Below are positions 1 to 12,305 of a stretch of DNA of 64,000 nt, piece after piece. How positions within the stretch are numbered: the first letter of the stretch is position 1; each line of letters starts with the position of its first letter. Origin of the DNA: Glandiceps talaboti. Lineage: Eukaryota > Hemichordata > Enteropneusta > Spengelidae. Position numbers and translations under genes: made by a program. The stretch spans positions 7,118,994-7,182,993 of the forward strand of contig NC_135552.1 in the NCBI RefSeq assembly GCF_964340395.1, written 5' to 3'. The notes under the pieces were generated by a model that was not told the origin of the DNA, ran no database searches, and saw only the letters and a program-made list of their open reading frames with translations.

Positions 1-2880
1 TTGAATGTCAGATTTTCTTTGAGTAATAAAACACGTGGAATGATAGCTAACAATGTAATAAAATTTGATTTAAGATACTATTTTCTGGTGGGTTGGTGGT
101 TGGGGTTGGGTGGTACAATAGAATGTGTCCCTGCTGTTACTTTCAACTTGACCTTTATCCATGACTGACCAAGAGGAAGTTCGTTGCGTAATCGAATGTA
201 AGAGTGCCTTCAAGCTGAATAACTAAACTAAATATGCATATATTCATATTGTTCCTTTGAAATATTATAAAAGAGATCCTTCGGATACTGAATTTATCAT
301 CTTTGTTTTATACTACATTGTCCTTTATTCTGTTTTATTTTAGAATTTCGATGAAATAACGTAATCAAATGTAACAGCGGAGAACACGTCTATTCATGTT
401 GTTCCTTTGAATTGACAAGTAACGCCAACCAAATAGCTATACTAGTAGAAACGTAGACAATGCATACGACATAATGCCGCGAGTGAGAGACTAGACAATA
501 GTTTTGAATATAAATAATTGGGTCTATTCACTTGAATACATAACTTTGTATGGTAACGATTCAATTGATGCTATGCTATTGATAAAAATATGTGTATAAC
601 AGGTGTAAACTGAATGCCTTCAGTAAAGGCAAAACTTTAGATTGCTGCCCCTTCACGCCTTGTCGAAAATTTCGCGCTACCTGACATGATATTGCATATC
701 CATTAGTTACTACATCAATAAATAAAACGTAGCTTTGGAACTCATTGTTCATATCCTCTTCTGTAAAAGTTGAGTTTGCTGTATTTTCAACCCACTGTCA
801 CTTTCACTAGAGTTTAGTTCACTATACGAAATGTCATATTTGACCATGTCTTTCCACCGGGGTAAATCTTTAGCAGAGGATGTGTAAATGTGGTGTGTAT
901 GAGACGAAGTGACACCTTTGACTTAATTCACCTCCGGTGAGCTCTCCCCTGGGGCTGTGAAGTCAAAAGTATCACTTTGTCTCGTACTACCCCTTGACAG
1001 AGATGGTAGTTAGGTGGGTCACAGGTATAGGATAAAGGTTGGGTAAAGGTGGGTAAATTTGACTTTTCGTATAGTTAACCTCAACTGAATCTCTTCTTTC
1101 GTGCCAGTAAAATCAATTTAATACTAGGCAATAATTTTGATAGAAAAAACATAAATCAGGTCTACCACTCAAGTAGTTGTTTTGTCAACTGTTTTTATCC
1201 TTGTTACCACGTCTACTAAAATAAAACCTACCTAAGAGTACCCATTCATTCTCATTCAGGCTCCCAGCCTACCATCCACAGACACCACCAAGATCTAGGT
1301 TAGTGTAATCAGTTCACCCTATGAGATTCGCCAAGTTTTATTACAAAAGGGCGATGGATATATTCACTTGTTTCAAAGATGGTAAATGTAATTTGCTTGT
1401 TAAATTTCAGTTATTGTACGTGTATTGATGTCGTACAGCTCGGTGTAGTTTTAGTGGAGATTCGACTAACCCTGGGCTATACGGTATTATCAAACTTGAT
1501 GACAATGCACCTTGTTATCATTAATGTATGTACTAAGGTACATTTAATTTAAAGTGTGCATTCTTAAGATATAGCCTAATTACTGCAAAACCATTAATTA
1601 TGTAAATAACTCATTAGTATTGCAAAGGATAACAATAGGGTTGGATAAGTAACTGGATAAACATTCTGCTAATGAACACCTATACATAGCATAGATCAGA
1701 TGTTTTTTAAAAACTACAGTTGTGCTACAATGCCATTGGTTCTATTTTTATTTATAGATTTGGAAAATACAAATTTAAGGTACACACACGTCATTAAATT
1801 TATACAATGTTTCATTTTCTAAAGTTCCATACATACCGGTATTCAAACAGTCATAGATTTGTATAAGAGGTCACTTGGTAGACTGAAGTTCATTTGTAGA
1901 AACTAATATAGTATATATACAGCCTGGTGTCACTATTGAATGACCTACATTTTGACTTTACAGATGTGTAAATAATTTATACACAACTTTAGTTGTAGTA
2001 CAACTCCACAGTGTATGTATTAACTTGTAAAGCGTTTATCCGAATGCCTAACCATCCATGTTGTTATCTTTGCAATTCTATCTCCTCATTTGGAAGGTAC
2101 TATGGGTGTGGCCTTGTTGCTAGGGCCAGGCATATGTAACATTGTCCATTTTTGTATGTTTATCCACATATGGCCCTTAATTCTATGTTTGCCATTGCAA
2201 AATCTTTAAAATGATTGGTCAGAGAGTGTTAAAATTTAAAATAATTAAAAAAAGAATAGTAAGTTTATGAGTACTTGTTGGTAATACTTTCAATTCATAA
2301 TCATATTTTAATATTCTGAATGACTTAGAAATGGAAAGTAAAGTCAGAAGGAACATTTGAACTGTTTGTTTTATTGAATTTGCCCAAATTTCAGGGATAA
2401 ACAATAATTTTCATTCAGATACGCACTCATGGGTTTCCTAACCCTGCCATAGAGGGCGTCAATTTAAATTTTTTTCATCTAATTGAAGACATTTAGGGTC
2501 GTTTGGGTCATGAGAAACAGAATTAAGGCTGCCCTTGCATATACCTACCAATTACTGTTGTTATCTTTACAATATACATAATGTTCTGACTGTTGCTATG
2601 GACATGGTCCTGTTGATAGGCATATTTGCATACATGTTTTGATTTTTTTTTGCCTGACTAACCAAAAATGATGTTATCTTTGCAAAATATACTGGCATTG
2701 TTGGCTTTTGCTAAGGCCATATCAATGGAAGTTGACGATAAACATGGATTCATGGGTTTTCATTGCCTAACCAAAGGTTAAGAATATGGTCTTGGGGCCA
2801 AATTTTATTTTAGCCCCCTCAGACTAATTTTGAAGATGAAAATTGCCAACATGTATTTTATTATATATGGTCCTATAATG
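1..2880. other. Intergenic region with degenerate dispersed repeats
   Basis: No supportable coding region. The stretch holds scattered copies of repeat families seen again elsewhere. Around 1495-1640 a block with the phrase 'atagcctaattactg' recurs near 55.09 and 55.24 kb. Around 1620-1740 a block with 'taacaatagggttggataag' recurs near 27.77 kb. Between 2050 and 2760 there are several inverted, decayed units containing 'ttgttatctttgcaa' and 'ggccttgttgctagg', which match the opposite strand of the array at 27.4-27.8 kb. Confidence 0.6.
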
Positions 2881-2884
2881 AACG

Positions 2885-3412
2885 TAACCATATATGTTTC
2901 ATAAAATTAACATGCATTTCATACGAAAACCTATATGCCCCTGCACTAATACATAAAATTAATTCTAGACAACATGAAATTAATTCCAGGAATACATAAA
3001 TTAATTCTAGACTACATAAAATTAATTCTAGACTACATAAAATTGAGACCGGTATATAGAATTTATCGAAAACACATTTAATTAAATCAAGGAATACATA
3101 AAATTAATTACAGTGCATATAATTAATCAAAACACATTTAAGTAATTCCAGCAATCATAAAAACTAATTCAAGGTATACATGTACATAGAATTAATTCTA
3201 GACTACATAAAAATAAGTCCAGTACATAAAGTTAATCAAAACACATTTAATTAATTCAAGGAATGCATGATATTATTGCAGTTAATATAAACATTGATTC
3301 TATTCAACATGAAATTAATTGAAAACACATTTAATTGATTCAAGGAGTGCATAATATTAATTGCAGTCATTATAAAAAATAATTTTAGACTACATTAAAC
3401 TAATTCTAGCAC
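2885..3412. repeat. AT-rich degenerate minisatellite
   Basis: Repeated variants of 'acataaaattaattctagac' and 'aacacatttaattaattcaag' fill this stretch with irregular spacing of roughly 22-50 bp. There is no coding potential. The decay of the units suggests an old array. Confidence 0.65.
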
Positions 3413-3485
3413 ATTCTACATAATTGTGACCAGAACGGGCCCCCATAATATTCTACATAATTGTGACCAGAACGGGCCCCCATAT
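3413..3485. repeat. Direct duplication of a ~34-bp unit
   Basis: The segment starting 'attctacataattgtgacc' and ending 'acgggcccccata' occurs twice head to tail (about 3414-3447 and 3451-3484) with no visible difference apart from the joining bases. Confidence 0.8.
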
Positions 3486-3529
3486 ATTTAAACTGTCATT
3501 TAAGTGGGGTTTTATTCTAAAGTCTATTA

Positions 3530-4626
3530 TCATGTATTTCATCATTCCCTAGACTTAAGTAAAGAGTTTTATATATGACGACAATTATGTTTTCTGCTTG
3601 TTGTTGCAAATCAAACTATAGGCAATTGTCTGGTTTGTCATACGGCACCCAAGGAAAAGGGTGTTAGACTTTGCTAAATTTTGATAGTTGTCATGGTAAC
3701 ACATGTTTGGGCGTAATAATGATTTCCGATTAATAGATTAACATTTATTACCAACAGAAATATGAACACATTCGATGTAAACAAATAAAATCATAAGTAT
3801 AAAAACCGACACCGAAACATAGTATTTAGTATTGTTCGCTGTGCGTCCGAGTCCTTTCTTTGTACCAGTCGCCAGGTCTGTCATCATATATTTCCCTATT
3901 TGTTAGACTCTAACAAAGAGTTTGGACATATGGACACCTTACATTATTTCCAGCTTAAAGCTGTCTTGCGAAACAATATATGACTCTCCAGGTTTCCATA
4001 GCTGAACTATAAAGGAAGATGAAATGGGATTTTGGCTCAAAAGATGGCCATTGCCATGGTAAGATGCATAATTTCTTGGCAGAATGGTTCCTGTATGCCG
4101 GCTGATACCTGTCACACACAAAATATGTAAATGTTCAACCTAAACACATTAAATCGTTAACATGATATACGAACCAACTGCAGAGTACCTGTATGTCATC
4201 CGAACAAATGTTTGTCTTTGTCTTCCTGCAACATTAGAAACAGTGTTGTAACTTTCTTTATGATCAGTCTACAGGTCTGTCATCATATATTTCCTTATTT
4301 CTTAGACTCTAACAAAGAGTTTGATATATAGTAACCTAACGTTATTGACCTGCAAACAAAATGTGATTTGGGCTCAAAAGATGGCCGTTTCCATGGTAAC
4401 ACGCGTATGGGGGGGGTTATGTGTGCCGGCTAATACCTAATACAAACACAAAAACATATACATGTTCAACCTAAGCACATTAAAACTTTAATATGATTCA
4501 CAAACCCAACACAGTATTTTTATTTTATCCAAACAAATGTTGGTCTTTGTCTCCATACACCATGTTACATATTGTGCTCTAACTAAATTTGTAATACCAT
4601 ATTTTTGAGACTCTAACGAAGAGTTT

Positions 4627-4640
<14 letters not shown>
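3530..4640. repeat. Tandem ~400-bp degenerate repeat
   Basis: 'ggtctgtcatcatatatttcc' followed by a phrase close to 'agactctaacaaagagttt' occurs at about 3875 and 4275; a partial unit ('gagactctaacgaagagttt') occurs at 4608. The phrase 'ggctcaaaagatggcc' occurs at about 4034 and 4371. Short reading frames in this stretch match no family I recognise. Confidence 0.65.
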
Positions 4641-4713
<73 letters not shown>

Positions 4714-4781
4714 TTGGTAGTACTGGAACTCTTTCTTGGTTGTAACTCAGAGTTTCACGCATTGCGCGATCATCAGACAAC

Positions 4782-4852
<71 letters not shown>

Positions 4853-4889
4853 TATAGAGCACTGTCTTAGCAGATTGATACTCACCGAG

Positions 4890-4950
<61 letters not shown>
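4630..4950. repeat. Three (AT)n microsatellites
   Basis: (AT)n runs at about 4630-4710, 4785-4847 and 4891-4950 are separated by short unique spacers. Tyr-Ile polypeptides across it are artefacts of the repeat. Confidence 0.95.
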
Positions 4951-4952
<2 letters not shown>

Positions 4953-5106
4953 AAGGGAGGGATATCATCCTTCATGTGTATTTCTTTTGTTTTTAGCTGA
5001 ATTACAATCTCCTACATGTCTTTGCATGTATGTGTATTTTGAGATTTGTTGTGTTGGGGGAGGGGGTAGGGTAGGAGGCTAGGATAGATTGTTGCAATGT
5101 AATCTG

Positions 5107-5112
5107 TTTATT
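5107..5112 (-). terminator. Poly(A) signal candidate for the minus-strand GIMAP gene
   Basis: AATAAA on the minus strand (TTTATT on plus), about 195 bases past the stop codon of the AIG1-type gene. This is a suitable distance for a short 3' UTR. No downstream GU-rich element was checked. Confidence 0.45.
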
Positions 5113-5306
5113 GCTATCACCGATCAGTAAGAGAATATTTCTGAGAATAATCGTACCTCAGACCTCTATAGGTAGTGGTCTGAGATCGTACCCATTGATC
5201 ATATCATCCATAGTTTAGCTTGATTTGTATATTACATGAGACTGATGTCTCACAGTCCAGTCAATGATCCACTATATTGTTGATATCTTCGAGTTCCTCC
5301 GTCACT

Positions 5307-6128
5307 TTACGATTTCTTGAAAAGGCGGAGCACGGATTGGAATGCTTCAGCTGCACAGTGACGAATAGATGCAATGATATTCCTAAGTATAGACGACTCC
5401 CCACTCCTTATAGCCTCACTTTGAACATTTGCTTTTCTTATCTCATCGACCGTTGGGTAGTTTTCAGCTTTATCCTTCTCTACGATGGTTTTTATTTCTG
5501 CTGTGATATCATCCGTATACGGCCTGTACTCATGCGCACTTTTAATCTCATTAATCATATCACTAAGTTTCTCCCTTTGTGATTCGATTTCCTGTTTGTC
5601 TTCTGTTATGTTGTCGAAGGCTATAACCCTATTACCACATTTCTTTATCACGTCCTTTAGGAAGTCTTGAGCAGTTTCTAAGAATTCTTGCAGAGTTGTT
5701 CTATTAATCTTAAGTTGATCTGCTCCCGTAAATAACACAATGGCACGCTCGTGTATGTCTTTGCTAAACATCTTCTCCAGGTAAACAAGCGATGCGATGC
5801 ATTCCTCGGTCATTCGATCGTGGACACTTAAAGTGAGAATGATGCAGTCTATCCCACCTGACTGGCTTATAGCAATGCCGACCGATTTAGCGATTTCGTT
5901 TTGAACACGTTCGTTGGCTTCATCCCGCGTATCAAATAGTCCAGGGGTGTCAATAACAATTCTATCGGCGGATCTGCGAAAGCTTGTATTCAGTGTTCCT
6001 GATTTCATTGATAATTTTTCATCAAATGTTTCCATCCCTAAAATTGTATTGCCTGTTGCACTTTTTCCGCTCCCAGTTCTACCTACCAAAACAATACAAG
6101 TAGGAAGATGTCCATGTGCAGCTGCCAT
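5307..6128 (-). CDS. AIG1/GIMAP-family GTPase, single coding exon, 273 aa
   Basis: Predicted GTP-binding protein of the AIG1/GIMAP family (septin/TOC-related G domain; in animals often linked to immunity and lymphocyte survival, in many invertebrates an expanded family). Visible motifs: G1 P-loop GRTGSGKS at residues 16-23 followed by ATGNTILG; G3 DTPGLFD at 60-66; G4-type TGAD at 134-137; G5-like region NRVIAFDN at 166-173; conserved-box-like segment between G3 and G4. The C-terminal ~25 residues form a hydrophobic/basic stretch (LRNIIASIRH...LRLFKKS) that could be an amphipathic membrane helix; there is no CaaX box. The length fits a one-domain GIMAP. The ATG lies two bases after a good 3' splice site (ttgatacacag/gtATG), so a non-coding 5' exon is likely. 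All G motifs are intact, unlike the tandem relative at 19.6-21.5 kb. Which GIMAP it is orthologous to cannot be told. Confidence 0.9.
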   Translation of the reverse strand: MAAAHGHLPTCIVLVGRTGSGKSATGNTILGMETFDEKLSMKSGTLNTSFRRSADRIVIDTPGLFDTRDEANERVQNEIAKSVGIAISQSGGIDCIILTLSVHDRMTEECIASLVYLEKMFSKDIHERAIVLFTGADQLKINRTTLQEFLETAQDFLKDVIKKCGNRVIAFDNITEDKQEIESQREKLSDMINEIKSAHEYRPYTDDITAEIKTIVEKDKAENYPTVDEIRKANVQSEAIRSGESSILRNIIASIRHCAAEAFQSVLRLFKKS

Positions 6129-6183
6129 ACCTGTGTATCAAGTAAGATTTATTTTATTATTCACAGTTGTGAGCGAAATGTAG

Positions 6184-7082
6184 GAGATGTGGAAGTTTCG
6201 TGTCACAAATGAACTACCAATATGTTTGAGAGCTCGGAAATATTCAAAAAATAAACGTAAAGGGTTAAACAAATAACGTCTAGCCATGGGGAAAAGGACA
6301 AATAATCAATTTTGTTCTCGCGATTTTCCGGATTTCTAATGTTACTTTCTGTATATTTCAAATAAAGTTTTAAATACTGTTTCCTCTCACTGTTTGTTTC
6401 TTTCTATTTCCTACCTGATATCACTGTCTTATCTGAGTTCATCAACTTTGCATTAATTAGTAGCTTGCTAGAACAAACTCACTATTTGCCCAAATTAACG
6501 CATTATGCCGTGAGTGTAAACATCTACTGATTCGAGAGAACAAAATTGATTATTTGTCGTTTTCCCTATGGTAAAGCGATATAGTATATACCTTCAATTC
6601 TTCAATGTATCATTGTGATCTGGTCAAAATGGTCACAGTTTGCAATATTTAGCGATAAGTTAACAATTAAAGGCACAGCTGCCTGTGCATGGGACCCTAT
6701 TTTGCATATGACTGACTGTACGTTTGGAGGTGGGAACTTGTGATGACTCAGTGGCAAGTAATCAACGAAATATAAACATTCCTTATCTGGGTTGTTCACA
6801 TGCAAATGCCGCATATTTGAATAATCCTGCGTGCCACAGAATCTAAACTGCTGTTTGCACTAAGTGAATTTGTCTCATTTTGAAAGTTTTTTTCATTGTA
6901 TGAAACAAACAGATTGATTTTGAACAAGTTACCATCCTACGACATTCACAAACAATTTGTACATGATACATGACCTGTGTGTTTCTCGGAGCAGAGAAAA
7001 AATGCTGACAACAAAACCCAGAAGCTAGTGCTCTGTACGGCAGTTTGAATTTCCCGCATTTGCATATATTAGCCATAATCCT
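6184..7082. other. Upstream region of the minus-strand GIMAP gene
   Basis: Expected to hold the 5' intron and non-coding exon of the GIMAP gene. A short inverted repeat is visible: 'gacaaataatcaattttgtt' near 6298 and its complement 'aacaaaattgattatttgtc' near 6540, about 240 bp apart. No coding region recognised. Confidence 0.4.
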
Positions 7083-7091
7083 CTTTATATA
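7083..7091 (-). promoter_or_regulatory. TATA-like element, possible GIMAP promoter
   Basis: Minus strand reads TATATAAAG, about 950 bases upstream of the GIMAP ATG. A 5' non-coding exon would have to splice into the acceptor at 6131. A donor candidate (ATCAG/GTAGGAA) is at about 6413. Inferred only from motifs. Confidence 0.2.
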
Positions 7092-7108
7092 GGGAAGTTC
7101 TGTAGCTT

Positions 7109-7273
7109 GCTCAGATGCACTGGCGCTCGTGAAGTTGTTCGATCGCAGAGAACAACGACAACGGCCGGAGAACTGCGACAGTTAGGCCTTTAGGCTGACC
7201 GCCTTACTGTCATAGTTCTCCATTGCTGTAGTTCTCTGTGATCTGGCAACTTCACGAGTGCCTGTGCTCAGAT
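7109..7273. repeat. Long imperfect hairpin (foldback element)
   Basis: Left arm about 7109-7186 and right arm about 7200-7273 are imperfect reverse complements. Matching blocks include gctcagat, ctcgtgaagttg, cagagaac, ggagaact, gacagt and aaggc, with a loop of only about 12 bases. The region is GC-richer than its surroundings. It may be a small foldback/MITE or a structured transcript. Confidence 0.7.
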
Positions 7274-7644
7274 CCAACATTTGCCTTGTATCACCCATAG
7301 CCAACTGTAGTCCAACGACACAGTGACATAAATACAATTCAGCAAACTATGTTTTGCGTCTTCACTGTAAAACATAGTGTTGTTAGTAGTAATAAAGGGA
7401 GGGAACTCCAAACACCATCAATATTAAGTAAGTGTATGACATTGCGTTTACCATATAGCCAACTATGGGTTGCTCGATCAAGTTTGTTAATAAGTGGAAG
7501 CATTTTCCAATGGTGGTTCAAACTTAATGATTATTTTGTTTGGTATAATAAATTGGTTTAAAGGTCAGTTTATATCCAAGTGACCGGTTTGTTAAGATTA
7601 TTGCAGGGAAGACATTGGCGATATGTCCCCTGGTTGATACTTAG

Positions 7645-10600
7645 TTGACCCTTGTTTTAAGGGTCCTTCATAAGTTGCAGTTAGATGGAAGATTTACTTT
7701 AATATCTATAGACATAGCAAATAAGCCATTCCTTTTGATTAATACATATGCACTAAACTTCGAAGGCCCCATAGTTTATTTATGGAACAACTGTCTGATG
7801 TACTTAGTGAGTTCCACACTGATCCACAAAGGGAAATTATTTGGGGTGGAGATCACAATTTTTGTTTAAACCAAGTATTGGATAGATATGGTGGGAATCA
7901 CACTGCCTGGAAACGGTCTGGTGAGATGTTTGAAAACGTTATGAATGATTTGGATTTAATTGACATCTGGCGTATTAGAAATCCATCAAGACGGTATACT
8001 TGGCGCCGTTTACGCCCAATTTTAACCCAGAGTCGTTTGGATTACTTTTTAATTAGCAATTCACTTCAGTCATCAATTAGTTCATGTGATATTGTGCCAA
8101 ACATCTTATCAGACCACTCTGCCATTGTGCTTTCCATGGGTGATAAAAGGGGAAAACTAGGTAATTCTCTTTGGAAATTCAACAATAGCCTTCTAAAAGA
8201 TTCTGAATATCCACAGCTTATACAAGATAGTTTACAGGGATGGGTGATGGAGTACCATGATCCACAAAACAAACAGGGGTTGTGGGAATTCATTAAGTAC
8301 AAAATTAAAACCATTACAATCAAATATAGCAAAACAAAAGCAAGAGAGAGAAATATGCATGTAACTACCCTTGAATCACGCTTGAGGGACCTTGACATAG
8401 AGCTTTGTAACAGGAGGATGTGAGGGGACACTTACGCTGCAGGAGTGTTTCAACTCTCTCTCACCAGTATGAATAAGAATAGGACACCAGGTAATGACGG
8501 CCTTACAGTTGAGTTCTATCAAACTTTTTGGCATAGCGTGGGACCTTTTGTCATTGATTCCCTAAATGAAGCATATGAAAAGGGTCATCTCTCTAGTAGC
8601 TAATCTCAGGGAGTGATTACTCTTATAGAGAAAAAAGATAAATATAAAAGATATATTTCTAACTGGCGCCCTATAACTTTACTAAATACTGATTATAAAA
8701 TAGGTTCACGTTGCATTGCTAAAAGAATGGGAAAAGTTCTAGAGAGTCTTGTCAGTGTAACCCAGACAGCCTTTGTCAAAAATCGCTCTATTGGCCAATG
8801 TGTTCGTTTGATTGAAGGCATTCTGGATTATACAAAGGACTTGGACTTACCTGGTGTCTTATTGGCCATTGACTTTAAAAAGGCTTTTGATAGTTTGGAA
8901 TGGAAATTTATTTTTCAATGTATGGAAAATTTTAATTTTGGACCTTCCCTTATTACTTGGGTCCATACTTTTTATCATAACCCTTCAAGCTGTGTCATGA
9001 ACAGAGGTTTATCTACTGACTACTTCGATCTTACAAGAGGAGTCAGACAAGGAGACCCATTGTCACCTATTTTATTCATACTCTCATTAGAAGCCCTATT
9101 AATTAAACTACAGCTGGATGAGAATATACAGGGTATTGGGGTTGAGGGTTATGAGATTAAAAGTTATGCCTATGCCGATGACCTTACATGTTTTTTAAGT
9201 AACGAACAATCTGTCAAGAACCTTTTTTCACTACTCAGTAATTTTTCATTGGTATCGGGTCTGAGTGTAAATTATGACAAGTCTGAAGCACTTTGGTTAG
9301 GGAAATGGAATTCTCGTCAAGATAGGCTGTTCGGGGTGAAATGGCCTATGTCACCTATCAAGATTGTTGGAATTTTCTTTTCTTATAATCGCAAAGTAGC
9401 AAATGAGAAAAATATGAGCTCGCCAATTAAGAGTCTTACAAATGTATTACACAGTTGGAATTGGCGCAATTTATCTATTATTGGTAGAACTCAGATCATC
9501 AAAACCCTTGTTATTCCAAAAATTTTGTACCCTCTCAGTCTTATCAATGTCCACCAACAAGATATTAAAAACATCAACTCAAAAATATATTCCTTTTTGT
9601 GGAAAGGACATGATAAGATAGCACGCAACACGATGATAGGTGACATAGGCCAAGGGGGGCTTGGTATGCTGGACCTATGTTCCATGCAGAAAGCTTTCAA
9701 ACTCAAGTGGGTAAAGAACTATTTAGCTAACGATTTTCATCCCTGGAAACTTATCTTGGATTTTTACTTGAAGTCATTAGGAGGAAAGTTTATTTTTAAA
9801 TGTAACTTTTCTATAGGAACCCTTCCAATTAAGCTTCCACCCTTTTACTCTGATTTGTTAAATGTGTGGAGTAGTCTTGGGCAAAATGAACATTTCTCAC
9901 CTGCATATGAAATCATTTGGAACAACAAGTCCATTCTTATTCAAGGCAAAAGTGTTTTTCATCGTGATATTTTTAATACTGGCATTGTATATATTGCGGA
10001 TATTTTCAGTGAAACTAGTCGGGTGAAAGGGTGGGAAGAGTTGCATATTTTAGGGATAAACCATATCAATTTTTTATTATGGCAGGGCACTATCTCTGCC
10101 ATTCCCTCAGACTGGAAAAGAGAAAAGGCTGTTTGTGTTCGGCCAGAAAATACATACAAAATCTACTGCAATGAGCAAGTCATGTGTCTATTGAATTCAA
10201 CACAGAAACAAATCCAAAAGTTTATTTCCAATAGTTACTTTGTTGTCCCAAGAAGTCAGCTATTTTTGAAGAGTTTTGAAAAGACTTTAGATTGGGGTTT
10301 TATATATCGTATGCCATTTAAGGTTACAATCTGTAGTTCACTGCGTGTGTTTCAATGGAAACTCAATCACAACATTCTATACACAAACTCTATGCTATTC
10401 CGACTGGGGTCACCCCTAGTCAGCTCTGATAAATGTTCATTTTGCCATACAGCTACAGAAACAGTTTTTCACTTATTTGTTGGCTGCAATTTTGTTAAAG
10501 TCATCTGGTACAAAATGTGGGATGAGTGGGGAAGAGTTCTAAACTGTCCAAGGAACCCAAGCCCTGAGCAAATCATATTTGGTGATAGCAATTGGTCAGA

Positions 10601-10817
10601 CTTACTTAATCATGTTATTTTTATCTACAAAAAATCTATCTACTATCGTAAACTTGCGAAACAGTTACCAAGCTTTACATCAGTCAGGATAAATGTGGAC
10701 TATTCTCAAAAAAATGGAACACCAGATATCACAAAGGAAAGGTACCTTGGGAATTTATTTTTAAAAATGGGGAGATTTTGCAACAGGACTCTAACGCACA
10801 TTGCAATTTACACTTGA
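7645..10817 (+). pseudogene. Degenerate LINE ORF2 (endonuclease + reverse transcriptase)
   Basis: Endonuclease remnants: DGRFTLISIDIANKPFLLIN in frame +1 (to about 7765), then a shift to frame +3 with IIWGGDHNF, SRLDYFLIS and SDHSAIV. A TGA at 8421 and a TAA at 8601 interrupt the frame. The segment between (NKNRTPGNDGLTVEFYQTFW) is the RT N-terminus. Only about 20 residues separate the end of the endonuclease-side ORF from it, so the usual linker appears largely deleted. From 8613 an open frame of 734 codons carries RT motifs: LAIDFKKAFDSLEW, GVRQGDPLSP, and AYADD with YADD at 9171-9182. The C-terminal knuckle is C-x2-C-x8-H-x4-C (CSFCHTATETVFHLFVGC). If functional it would reverse-transcribe its own RNA at the nicked target; the breaks make that unlikely. 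Confidence 0.88.
7672..7682. repeat. 5' copy of candidate LINE target-site duplication
   Basis: AAGTTGCAGTT here is repeated exactly directly after the poly(A) tail at 11034-11044. The position fits a target-site duplication flanking a 5'-truncated LINE. Confidence 0.5.
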
Positions 10818-11004
10818 GACAGACTTTTATTTGATAGTGGGTTTTCTAACTCGTGGCTGTTTTTTCAAGTAAGCCAGGCTGATGATGTATGTCTTTTCTT
10901 TTGTTTGTTTTTCCTTCAATATTTTAACAGAACGGTGAAATGTTTCTTTCTTTTTTGTGTTCTGTGTTGTCTGTTTTGTCACTTTCTTTTGAATACAATA
11001 AAAC

Positions 11005-11033
<29 letters not shown>
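7683..11033 (+). mobile_element. L1/Tx1-type non-LTR retrotransposon, 5'-truncated, inactive
   Basis: A LINE insertion holding the end of an apurinic-type endonuclease domain, a reverse transcriptase, a C-terminal CCHC-type zinc knuckle, a ~190-bp 3' UTR with AATAAA at 10997-11002, and a poly(A) tail of about 28 bases. It is bounded by an 11-bp direct repeat (7672-7682 and 11034-11044). It lacks ORF1 and the endonuclease start. The coding frame is broken by a frameshift, two stops and an apparent deletion between endonuclease and reverse transcriptase. The RT signature (SNWRPITLLN, GVRQGDPLSP, YADD) resembles L1/Tx1 clades rather than CR1 or RTE. Confidence 0.85.
10997..11002 (+). terminator. 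Poly(A) signal of the LINE
   Basis: AATAAA lies shortly before the genomic poly(A) run at about 11008-11035, as expected for a retrotransposed LINE 3' end. Confidence 0.75.
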
Positions 11034-11038
<5 letters not shown>

Positions 11039-11044
11039 GCAGTT
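11034..11044. repeat. 3' copy of candidate LINE target-site duplication
   Basis: AAGTTGCAGTT directly follows the poly(A) run and equals 7672-7682. Confidence 0.5.
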
Positions 11045-12300
11045 CTGTCTAACTAGACAATGTTCCTGCATATGTTTAGCTTAAATTTTAATTTTGTTCA
11101 ACAAACAGAGATGCTAGTATTTCGACCATAATATGATCTGAAAGGCTTTTTTCAGCCTTGTTTTTATAGGCAGACACTAGGAGGTCCCTCTGATGTAGGT
11201 TCACGCGACTCTATCACTGCGTTTGTTTATGTTTGTGAAAGTCATGAGTCATGTTGTAACATAACATTCGAGTGCAAGCTTATAGATTATGTTTGATTTT
11301 GGCACTGAATGTCGAAGTGGATCGTTAGTAGGCTTCAATTTAATATAACATCCACCCAAGGTCCATGAATTCACCAATTTTTCCAAGATTTTGTCCACAC
11401 ATTCTTTATTGTAGTGACATAGACAGACAATTTCCCTTCAAAAACTACCAACGCACTCAAATTGTTTTGTCACCAATTCTGTAACTATTTATTGATGATA
11501 GTCTTCACTTAGTCATTTTCCATATTGAAATAGAGGACCTCTACTTGAACATTTCATCATCCGTGACACGTATTACTCTCACTGGTACATAACACCGATT
11601 ACCTGTAAACTGTGTACACTGGCTTGTACTTGATACCACGAAATAGAAAGTCAACTGATTGCATAATTAATATCACCTACATGTACATGTAGCTGTCAGA
11701 TTATCAATTTATATAGTGTATATAGATTTGATGTTGATCTGTTATCTAGTTTTTGTGTTTTTAAAACCCAAACATCATTTTGAAGGTACATAAATGATAA
11801 AGTGTAACAGTAGCAGTGAGAAAATCATATTTGATGTCCATCTAGCCTTGGTTCAATTAAAGTCACTCTTTAATGTAAATTATCATCAAAATTATATTAA
11901 TAATTGTAAAACCTAAATATCACATGTTAATTAATAAATTGGTAGTCGACTGGTTCATTATATAGCATCCTTAAATAAAATGCTATGGCCGAAAGAAATG
12001 TTTTAGCACCCATTTCGGAGATGAACAAGTATCCTGCCATGAACCAACAACAGGTAGACACTATTCCACGTCGAAAGACGATTGACACCTTTCTAAGTGG
12101 TATTGATCCGCTTCTTCTCAAATACTCGTATGACTTCTGTCGTTTAGATTTCAAACCCGAGTCCACAATGAAGTTTTTTCCGTTCAAAATATTTCGAACA
12201 ATTCTTTCAACCTGTCAGAACCGTACACAAGCGCATGATTTTAAACGGAGTTGCTGAAATACAAACTCCACGATCACATCTGTTGTAATTATTTAGTTCA
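11045..12300. other. Gene-free stretch
   Basis: No recognised gene or clear repeat. A 90-codon open frame (11985-12257, +) has an overlapping open frame on the other strand and matches no family I know, so it is not called. Confidence 0.4.
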
Positions 12301-12305
12301 GATCA

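Noticed and set aside
11985-12257. 90-codon plus-strand frame starting MAERNVLAPIS
   Set aside because: No family recognised, opposite strand also open, not supported by splice or promoter signals.
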